Assembly: GCA_902525075.1 (NCBI GenBank)
Contig: CABZFV010000001.1
Location: 124,001 to 188,000 of the forward strand
DNA: 64,000 nucleotides
Origin: an uncultured Prochlorococcus sp.
Lineage (GTDB): Bacteria > Cyanobacteriota > Cyanobacteriia > PCC-6307 > Cyanobiaceae
Reading direction: 5' to 3'
A program made the translations under genes and the position numbers. The number at the start of each line of letters is the position of its first letter. The stretch's first letter is position 1. Under the pieces are notes generated by a model, which ran no database searches, was not told the DNA's origin, and worked only from the letters and a program-made list of their open reading frames with translations. Shown here piece after piece: positions 57,511 to 64,000 of this stretch.

Positions 57511-59922
57511 TTATTTTATCCACGCAATACTGCAACCAGGGCCACCCTCGTTGTTGGCTGCATCTTCAATCTTATCAACATAATTTAAACCTGATAACCA
57601 ATTTCTTAGTCCTTTTTTTAATTTTCCTGTGCCAATTCCATGAACAATCCATAGCGGTCCATGAAATTTTCTTATTTTCTCCTCAATAATTATTTCGGCT
57701 TCATGAACTCTTAACCCTCTTACGTCAATTGTATTTTTACTCGTTCTAATTTTAGAAAAAGAAAAATCTTCTCTTGTAGACTTGATCTCAATTTTTGACC
57801 TTTTGAAATTAGGCTTTTCTCCATTAATACCTTCAAAGTCATTTACAGATAATATACTTCTAAATGAACCACATTTAATTTCATAAAAACCACCTTTTTT
57901 ATCTAAATTTACAATTTGGCCCTTACTATTTAGACTTTTAATTTTTACAAAATCACCTACCTGAGGGTTCCACGATATTGACTTTTCAGATTTTTTTTGG
58001 GTTAAATGTTCCATTTCAATTTCCTTTAGTCTTTTTCCAATAATTCTCGTATCATCTCCATTAACATTTTTATCTCTTAATTTTTTAATCAAATCTATTA
58101 CCTCTTTTTTAGCGGATACAATATGTTTTGATAATTTAGACCTTTCAATTTCCTGGATTTTTTCAGCATTTATTTTTTGATATTCATAATTTCTCTTCAG
58201 TTCATCATGTAATATTTCAGTCCTTGCAATCAATTCTGCAGCAGCTTCTGCACAATTTTGTTGTTTAATCTTCTCTTCCTCAAGTCCTTTAATAATACTG
58301 TTAATGTTATCAACTTCTTTTGGCTTTAGATAATTTTCAGCTTCATTTAGAATGCTTTCATCGAGACCAATTCTCTTTGAAATTGACAAAGCATTACTTC
58401 TCCCAGGGATACCCCAGTTGAGTATATATTTTGGTTTCAAAGAATCTTCATCAAAGGCAACTGATACGTTTTCAAATCTTGAGTCGTTATATTTTAAAGC
58501 CTTAATATCTCCATAATGTGTAGTTGCAAAAGTGATATCAGATTTATTTGCAAATTCTTTTAATAAAGCCATCGCAAGAGCACTTCCTTCAAGAGGATCT
58601 GTGCCAGATCCAATCTCATCTAGCAAAACAACTGATAATCCTTTCTTATAATCAAGTGAATCTAATATCTCTTTTATGCGAGATATATGCCCACTGAAGG
58701 TAGATAAATTTTCTTCTAATGATTGATTATCTCCTATATCCACATATATATTTGGACAAAAAGGGATAATAGGATTATGAGTTGAAGGTATCAATAATCC
58801 TGCTCTAGCCATAAGCAAAGACAAGCCAAAGCCCTTTAAAGCTGCTGTTTTTCCTCCAGTATTTGGACCTGTAATAGCTACAACCTTAATATTTCTATTT
58901 ATATAAAAATCGACTGCTACTGGTGGAGGAGCTCCTTTTTTCTTATGTTCCCAAATTAATAACGGATGAGAAAAACCAATTAAAGAAATAATAGGACTTT
59001 TCTCAAACGTAGGAGTTTTGCCTCCAATCCATTTCGAATATCTTGAACGAGTTAGGGCATTTTCTAATCTCAATAAAATGGATGCCATTTCAATAAGATT
59101 TTCTGAATTATCCCTAACAACTTGGGACCATTTCTTTAGTAATTTAAATTCTTCTGCTGTGATCCTAGCCTCTAAAGAAGCAATCTTATTCCCTTTAGTT
59201 ACTATACTTTCAGGCTCAAAATATACTGTATTTCCTGAAGATGAAGAGTCATGAATTATGCCTTTAAATTTATCAACATAATTAACTTTCACTGCTAAAA
59301 CAGGCCTTCCATATCGATCTCCAATAGTAGTATCTTGCAAATAAGCTAAATTCTTTTGAATAAATTTCTCAACTAATATTTTTCTTTCAAGTTTCTTAGA
59401 TAATAATTCTTTTCTAAGAATAGATAGTTCATTACTAGCATTGTCTGAAATCCTTCCATTCGATTCAATGCCTTTTTTAAAAATCGTTTCGATATTCTGA
59501 TGGTCAATTAAATTTTTTGTGAATGATGAAATATAAGGCCTTTGTTCAAAATCTAATAAGATTTTTTTTAAATTTCTTGCTGCAGCAATTGTTTTCGCTA
59601 TTTCTAACAATTCAGAAGATGAAATTACACCTCCCTTCGAACAAATTTCAATATTTCTACTAATATCAAAAACACCAGAAAAACTAATTGATTTATCTAA
59701 ATTTTTTTCTAGCTCATTAATTTCAACAGTTTCATTCAAAAGTCTTTTAGATGCCTCGTATTCTGAAGGTATAACAAAACTTAAAATTGAGCGTTTACCC
59801 ATTTCCGTTGAAGCAAATGAAGATAAATGCGTTTTTAATGAATCCCACTCTAAAAGGTTTATAGATTCTTCTTCTAAGGTGTTATCTGAATATGAATTTT
59901 TAGAAAAACTTTTCTCTTGCAT
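57511..59922 (-). CDS. mutS2: MutS2 (MutSB) DNA-binding ATPase with Smr domain
   Basis: MutS2 of about 803 residues has the MutS core and ATPase (GPNTGGKTAALKGFGLSLLM, Walker B VVLLDEIGSGTDPLEGSAL, ATTHYGDIKALKY) and the C-terminal Smr nuclease domain (TIDVRGLRVHEAEIIIEEKI, WIVHGIGTGKLKKGL). The Smr domain distinguishes it from mismatch-repair MutS; MutS2 acts against recombination or on stalled ribosomes. The ATG at 59922 avoids overlap with the upstream stop; 59940 is an alternative. Confidence 0.95.
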   Translation of the reverse strand: MQEKSFSKNSYSDNTLEEESINLLEWDSLKTHLSSFASTEMGKRSILSFVIPSEYEASKRLLNETVEINELEKNLDKSISFSGVFDISRNIEICSKGGVISSSELLEIAKTIAAARNLKKILLDFEQRPYISSFTKNLIDHQNIETIFKKGIESNGRISDNASNELSILRKELLSKKLERKILVEKFIQKNLAYLQDTTIGDRYGRPVLAVKVNYVDKFKGIIHDSSSSGNTVYFEPESIVTKGNKIASLEARITAEEFKLLKKWSQVVRDNSENLIEMASILLRLENALTRSRYSKWIGGKTPTFEKSPIISLIGFSHPLLIWEHKKKGAPPPVAVDFYINRNIKVVAITGPNTGGKTAALKGFGLSLLMARAGLLIPSTHNPIIPFCPNIYVDIGDNQSLEENLSTFSGHISRIKEILDSLDYKKGLSVVLLDEIGSGTDPLEGSALAMALLKEFANKSDITFATTHYGDIKALKYNDSRFENVSVAFDEDSLKPKYILNWGIPGRSNALSISKRIGLDESILNEAENYLKPKEVDNINSIIKGLEEEKIKQQNCAEAAAELIARTEILHDELKRNYEYQKINAEKIQEIERSKLSKHIVSAKKEVIDLIKKLRDKNVNGDDTRIIGKRLKEIEMEHLTQKKSEKSISWNPQVGDFVKIKSLNSKGQIVNLDKKGGFYEIKCGSFRSILSVNDFEGINGEKPNFKRSKIEIKSTREDFSFSKIRTSKNTIDVRGLRVHEAEIIIEEKIRKFHGPLWIVHGIGTGKLKKGLRNWLSGLNYVDKIEDAANNEGGPGCSIAWIK

Positions 59923-59936
59923 ACAAAAAAAAAGAA

Positions 59937-60323
59937 TCAAACATTCGATTGAATCCCTTCAGGAGGAACATAAAGCATCTCAAGCCAGTTTCCTTCAGTA
60001 TCCTTCATATAAAAAGATGCTGTTCCATCTCTATGCTCATGTAAAGGACCAACTTTTACACCAGAATTTTTTAAATCATTTTGAATATTTTCCACTTCTT
60101 TTTTATTTTCAAAATGAAAAGCAAAGTGTGGTCCCGCAGCTTTGTAGCTAGGGCCTAACAACGCAAGTCCATCTTTCCCTTTACCTGCCTCTAAATAAGA
60201 CCAATCTTTATCATCCCAAACCAAATTCATACCAAGCTTAATATAAAAAGACTTCGCCCTTTCGAGATTCTCTACTCTAAGTGCAATGTGACCAATTCTA
60301 TTTACTCCTTGTGAAAACTTCAA
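59937..60323 (-). CDS. VOC family protein (glyoxalase-like)
   Basis: The 128-residue protein has the glyoxalase/bleomycin-resistance fold: NRIGHIALRVENLERAKSFY near the N-terminus and FYMKDTEGNWLEMLYV near the end. The metal-binding pattern H...E, seen in IGHIALRV, HFAFHFEN and WLEMLYV, fits glyoxalase I. The substrate is not proven, and other VOC functions remain possible. It lies immediately upstream of mutS2 on the same strand. Confidence 0.8.
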   Translation of the reverse strand: MKFSQGVNRIGHIALRVENLERAKSFYIKLGMNLVWDDKDWSYLEAGKGKDGLALLGPSYKAAGPHFAFHFENKKEVENIQNDLKNSGVKVGPLHEHRDGTASFYMKDTEGNWLEMLYVPPEGIQSNV

Positions 60324-60385
60324 AACAAAGCAATTAATTTATTACTTATCTAAGAATAAACCAAATTTTTGTTAATAATGAGTTT

Positions 60386-61387
60386 TTAAGTATCCTGCAA
60401 CCATTGAGATGCATCACAAGCATGATAAGTGAGTATTAATTTTGCTCCTGCTCTTTTAAAACTGAGCAATGTCTCTAAAACAATATCTTTTTCGTTAATC
60501 CAGTTCTTAATAGCAGCAGACTTTACCATGGAATACTCCCCACTAACGTTGTATGCAGCAATGGGCTTATTTGAAAATGTGCTTAGTCTATAAACAATAT
60601 CCAAATATGAAATTCCTGGTTTTACCATCAAAATATCAGCTCCTTCATACTGATCCAATGCAGATTCAATTAAAGCCTCTTTTGAATTGGCAGGGTCCAT
60701 TTGATATGTAGACTTATTGTCTGGAATTACTTTCTTACTATTTTCTCTAGGAGCCGAATCTAAAGCAGTTCTAAACGGACCATAATAAGCAGATGAATAT
60801 TTAGCTGTATAACTAATAATACCTACATCACTAAATCCTTCACTATCAAGAGCAGTCCTTATTGCTCCAACTCTTCCATCCATCATGTCACTAGGGCCAA
60901 TAAAATCAGCTCCAGCTCTAGCTTGAGTTAAAGCTTGTTTTTTTAAAATTTCAATCGTTTCATCATTCAATATTTTTCCAGTTTCATCAACTAAGCCATC
61001 ATGTCCATCACACGAGTAAGGGTCCAAGGCAACATCTGTCATTATTGCCATTTCTGGAATCTCTTTTTTTAATATTCGAATAGCTTTAGGTATTAAACCG
61101 TCCTCATTAAAACATTCCGCTCCATCTTCAGTCTTTAAGCTATCGTTAATTTTTGGGAAAAGAACCACACATCTAATTCCCAATTCCCATGCCCTAGTAA
61201 CCTCCTTTAATAAACCATTAATATCCCATCTGTAAGTTCCGGGCATTGCAGAAATTTCTTCTTTAAAATCTTTTTCATGAATAAATAATGGATAGATAAA
61301 GTCCGATGCCGCCAAATGGTTTTCTCTAACCATTTCTCTAATTGCCTCAGTTCTTCTTAATCTTCTTGGACGAATAATCGAATTCAT
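60386..61387 (-). CDS. hemB: Porphobilinogen synthase (delta-aminolevulinic acid dehydratase)
   Basis: HemB (333 residues) condenses two 5-aminolevulinates in tetrapyrrole synthesis, feeding chlorophyll and haem. It has FIYPLFIHEKD, DVALDPYSCDGHDGLVDETG, ADFIGPSDMMDGRVGAIR and the active-site Schiff-base lysine in ADILMVKPGISYLDI. The DxALDPYxxDGHDG form lacks the three zinc cysteines and so fits the magnesium-dependent plant/cyanobacterial class. Confidence 0.97.
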   Translation of the reverse strand: MNSIIRPRRLRRTEAIREMVRENHLAASDFIYPLFIHEKDFKEEISAMPGTYRWDINGLLKEVTRAWELGIRCVVLFPKINDSLKTEDGAECFNEDGLIPKAIRILKKEIPEMAIMTDVALDPYSCDGHDGLVDETGKILNDETIEILKKQALTQARAGADFIGPSDMMDGRVGAIRTALDSEGFSDVGIISYTAKYSSAYYGPFRTALDSAPRENSKKVIPDNKSTYQMDPANSKEALIESALDQYEGADILMVKPGISYLDIVYRLSTFSNKPIAAYNVSGEYSMVKSAAIKNWINEKDIVLETLLSFKRAGAKLILTYHACDASQWLQDT

Positions 61388-61596
61388 TTGAATATTATTA
61401 AATTGAAAAATATTTATCTAATACATTAATCGCTTGCCTTGCACATAAATCAATCAGAGACTACTTTTGTTCAGGAAAAGTAACTAAAATTTATTTAAAA
61501 AAACCAAAAAAAGTTACAAAAATATTTTGCACAAACTTCATTTTTCACAAATTTACGTCATAAAGAGATAATATCTTTTAGTTAAGTATTTATTTT

Positions 61597-61604
61597 AAGG
61601 AGAG
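61597..61604 (+). promoter_or_regulatory. Strong Shine-Dalgarno of bicA, deciding a TTG start
   Basis: AAGGAGAG lies five bases upstream of TTG at 61610. It is one of the clearest ribosome-binding sites in the window and supports the TTG as the start of the SulP gene. Confidence 0.75.
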
Positions 61605-61609
61605 TATCT

Positions 61610-63265
61610 TTGAAAATAATTAATGGATTTCATCTAAAAAATGTAAGAGGAGATATTCTAGGAGGGATCACAGCCGCAGTGGTGGCTTTACCTCTCGCTC
61701 TTGCTTTTGGTAATGCTGCGTTAGGACCTGGCGGAGCAATTTATGGACTATATGGGGCAGTAGTAGTTGGTTTTTTAGCAGCATTGTTCGGTGGAACACC
61801 TGCTCAGGTTAGTGGACCTACCGGTCCAATGAGTGTAACTGTTGCTGGTGTAGTAGCAGGCTTAGCAGCAGTGGGGGTTCCAAGAGATCTTTCTGCAGGA
61901 CAAATTTTACCTTTAGTGATGGCAGCGGTAGTCATTGGCGGCTTACTGCAAATATTATTTGGAATTCTAAAACTAGGAAAATATATTACTTTAGTTCCAT
62001 ATTCTGTTGTGTCAGGATTTATGTCTGGTATTGGAGTCATAATCATTGCACTTCAAATTGGACCATTACTGGGTATTAGCACGCGTGGTGGGGTAGTCGA
62101 ATCTTTATCTACTGTATTTTCAAATTTCCAGCCAAATGGTGCTGCTATTGGAGTGGCAATAATGACTCTAGGTATAGTATTTCTAACTCCTAGAAAAATA
62201 AGTCAATGGGTTCCTTCTCCTCTATTGGCCTTATTGATAGTAACGCCAATATCAATTTTAATTTTTGGAGACGGAGCTATTGATAGAATTGGAGAAATTC
62301 CGAGAGGAGTTCCATCTTTAAATTTCCCAAGTTTTAATCAATATTTCCCAATTATTTTCAAGGCAGGATTAGTCCTAGCAGTACTTGGCGCTATTGACTC
62401 CTTACTGACATCTCTAGTAGCAGACAATATCTCTCAAACAAAACATAATTCTGATAGAGAACTTATTGGTCAAGGAATAGGGAATGCTGTAGCAGGACTG
62501 TTTTCAGGTTTACCTGGAGCAGGAGCAACCATGAGAACAGTTATAAATGTTAAATCGGGAGGATCAACTCCCATTTCTGGAATGGTTCACTCAGTTGTAT
62601 TGTTGATAGTTTTAGTTGGTGCTGGTCCTTTAGCTGAGCAAATACCAACTGCATTGCTAGCAGGAATTCTTATAAAAGTAGGCCTAGATATTATTGATTG
62701 GGGATTCTTGAGGAGGGCTCACAAATTATCTTTAAAAACATCAGTAGTAATGTACGGCGTACTTTTAATGACTGTTTTTTGGGATTTAATTTGGGCAGTT
62801 TTAGTCGGTGTATTCATAGCAAATATGCTCACTATTGATTCAATAACCGAAACTCAACTAGAAGGTATGGATGAGGATAATCCTTTATCAAAAGATGATC
62901 AAGCAAAAAATGCATTGCCTGCTGATGAAAAAGCACTTCTGGATAGATGTTCAGGAGAAGTAATGTTGTTTAGACTAAAAGGACCACTTAGTTTTGGAGC
63001 AGCTAAAGGAATATCTGAAAGAATGATGCTTGTAAGAAACTACAAGGTTTTGATACTAGATATCACTGATGTACCAAGACTTGGAGTCACGGCGACTCTC
63101 GCAATAGAGGATATGATGCAAGAAGCAAAAAATAATTCCAGAAAAGCATTTGTTGCTGGTGCAAATGAAAAAGTGAAGGATAGATTAGCTAAGTTTGGAG
63201 TTGAAGGCATTATTGAAACAAGAAAAGAAGCTTTAGAAACTGCTCTAAATGAAATAGCTTCGTAA
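61610..63265 (+). CDS. bicA: BicA-like SulP-family bicarbonate transporter
   Basis: The 551-residue SulP protein has a helical core with VRGDILGGITAAVVALPLAL and the STAS-linked pattern SGPTGPMSVTVAGVVAG, GAIDSLLTSLVADNISQTKH and GLPGAGATMRTVINVKSGG, and a C-terminal STAS domain (about residues 440-545: VMLFRLKGPLSFGAAKGISE, LILDITDVPRLGVTATLAIE). BicA is a Na+-coupled low-affinity, high-flux bicarbonate importer in cyanobacteria; SulP alone could also be a sulfate carrier. The sbtA neighbour strongly favours bicarbonate. Confidence 0.85.
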   Translation: MKIINGFHLKNVRGDILGGITAAVVALPLALAFGNAALGPGGAIYGLYGAVVVGFLAALFGGTPAQVSGPTGPMSVTVAGVVAGLAAVGVPRDLSAGQILPLVMAAVVIGGLLQILFGILKLGKYITLVPYSVVSGFMSGIGVIIIALQIGPLLGISTRGGVVESLSTVFSNFQPNGAAIGVAIMTLGIVFLTPRKISQWVPSPLLALLIVTPISILIFGDGAIDRIGEIPRGVPSLNFPSFNQYFPIIFKAGLVLAVLGAIDSLLTSLVADNISQTKHNSDRELIGQGIGNAVAGLFSGLPGAGATMRTVINVKSGGSTPISGMVHSVVLLIVLVGAGPLAEQIPTALLAGILIKVGLDIIDWGFLRRAHKLSLKTSVVMYGVLLMTVFWDLIWAVLVGVFIANMLTIDSITETQLEGMDEDNPLSKDDQAKNALPADEKALLDRCSGEVMLFRLKGPLSFGAAKGISERMMLVRNYKVLILDITDVPRLGVTATLAIEDMMQEAKNNSRKAFVAGANEKVKDRLAKFGVEGIIETRKEALETALNEIAS

Positions 63266-63268
63266 TTT

Positions 63269-64000
63269 ATGGAAATAAATCCAATTCTGCAAAATGTATT
63301 AGCCCCGCCAGTTCTTTTCTTTTTGATTGGAGCAACATCAGTACTCTTTAAATCTGATTTAGAAATACCAGCTCCATTACCTAAACTTTTCTCCTTATAT
63401 CTGCTTCTAGCTATTGGGTTCAAAGGAGGTATAGAAATACAGCAAAGTGGGTTTACAAATCAAGTATTGCCTACTTTAAGCGCTGCAATACTGATGTCAC
63501 TAGTAATCCCTCTGATTGGATTTTTAATTTTAAGATTTAAGTTTGATGTCTTTAATTCAGCCGCAATAGCAGCAGCATACGGTTCAATTAGTGCTGTTAC
63601 ATTTATTTCCGCAGAAAGTTTTTTAGAAAGTCAAAAAATAGCTTTTGATGGGTTCATGGTGGGCGCCTTAGCTTTAATGGAATCTCCTGCAATCATTGTT
63701 GGATTATTACTTGTGAAATTTGCAGCTCCAAAAAATAGACCAAAATCAAGAAAAATGCATCTAAGCGCAATATTACACGAATCACTTTTGAATGGATCAG
63801 TTTATTTATTGCTTTCAAGTTTAGTTGTGGGATTTCTAACTGCTTCCAGTAATCCCTCAGGAATTGCAAAAATGGAGCCTTTTACTGGACAATTATTCTA
63901 TGGAGCAGAATGCTTCTTCTTATTAGATATGGGAATAGTCGCTGCTCAAAGATTACCAAGATTGAAGAATGCGGGTTCGTTTTTGATTGGGTTTGCTATT
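63269..64000 (+). CDS. sbtA: SbtA-like sodium-dependent bicarbonate transporter, N-terminal part
   Basis: The frame runs off the window after 244 residues. It begins MEINPILQNVLAPPVLFFLI and has the DUF897/SbtA features LFKSDLEIPAPLPKLFSLYL, LLLAIGFKGGIEI, AAAYGSISAVTFISAESFLE and GFMVGALALMESPAIIVGLL, where SbtA binds bicarbonate and sodium. SbtA is the high-affinity bicarbonate importer. It starts three bases after the bicA stop, so the two form one operon. Confidence 0.9.
   Translation, partial: MEINPILQNVLAPPVLFFLIGATSVLFKSDLEIPAPLPKLFSLYLLLAIGFKGGIEIQQSGFTNQVLPTLSAAILMSLVIPLIGFLILRFKFDVFNSAAIAAAYGSISAVTFISAESFLESQKIAFDGFMVGALALMESPAIIVGLLLVKFAAPKNRPKSRKMHLSAILHESLLNGSVYLLLSSLVVGFLTASSNPSGIAKMEPFTGQLFYGAECFFLLDMGIVAAQRLPRLKNAGSFLIGFAI

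Noticed and set aside
1..64000. Search for mobile elements, CRISPR arrays, prophage or genomic islands
   Set aside because: No transposase, integrase, direct-repeat array or abrupt change in composition was seen; gene content is core throughout.

Overview
The window looks like a piece of the chromosome of a marine picocyanobacterium, most probably a high-light-adapted Prochlorococcus. The evidence is very low GC, short intergenic gaps, a psbA/psbO/psbK/psbI/psbN/psbH gene set, CrtR, CP12, NtcA, many small families known mainly from cyanobacteria (DUF3155, DUF3146, DUF3084, DUF2555, DUF3181, Ycf20, Ycf66), and BicA- and SbtA-type bicarbonate transporters. The strain is inferred from memory of gene order and protein style and was not tested by search.

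Layout. 1-8.2 kb: the 3' end of a carotenoid oxygenase, then RdgB/HAM1 and a phosphohexomutase, a RecB-like TM0106 nuclease convergent with YgfZ, pyrE, a CAT-anticodon tRNA, a CorC-type membrane protein and a Gfo/Idh/MocA oxidoreductase. 8.2-20.5 kb: psbK, tgt, cobS, a Hik2/CSK-like histidine kinase, a DUF3155 gene with a long structured leader, an esterase, purH, DoxX, ispH, the ammonium transporter amt1 behind a perfect NtcA site, sfsA and murJ. 20.5-28.3 kb: small proteins, tRNA-Arg, glyA-cinA-leuC-leuD, an LptD-like outer-membrane protein, psbI, psbN and psbH. 28.4-40.1 kb: pth, DUF3146, a YqgF-like gene, DUF3084, ntcA, a degenerate CobO-like P-loop protein, dcd, thyX, TxlA, glmM, trmB, DUF3177 and ileS. 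40.2-52.3 kb: Ycf66, tRNA-Leu, crtR, gatC, a 3-methyladenine glycosylase, pyrB, Ycf20, DUF2555, coaBC, psbO, sat, ftsH, an Eda-like aldolase and aroC. 52.4-64 kb: psbA, a 42-residue ORF, aspartoacylase, a GST-like protein, cp12, obgE, mutS2, a VOC protein, hemB, and bicA-sbtA, the last truncated by the window end.

Functional themes. Photosystem II is heavily represented (psbA, psbO, psbK, psbI, psbN, psbH, plus an FtsH protease of the type that repairs D1). Inorganic carbon entry (bicA, sbtA) and Calvin-cycle gating (cp12) lie near the right end. Nitrogen control is represented by ntcA, with a candidate autoregulatory site, and by amt1, its textbook target. Thymidylate supply runs through Dcd and ThyX, which sit side by side. 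The rest is core metabolism and housekeeping.

There is no rRNA, CRISPR array, insertion sequence, prophage or obvious genomic island. No gene-free stretch exceeds 300 bases; the longest is about 250 bases, upstream of the DUF3155 gene. I did not find a convincing new multi-gene system. The most notable signals are small: a candidate three-way-junction RNA upstream of DUF3155, two genes (crtR and the glycosylase) with no ATG, GTG or TTG start in frame, a conserved-looking CobO relative that has lost its Walker A lysine, and inverted repeats ahead of crtR and cp12.
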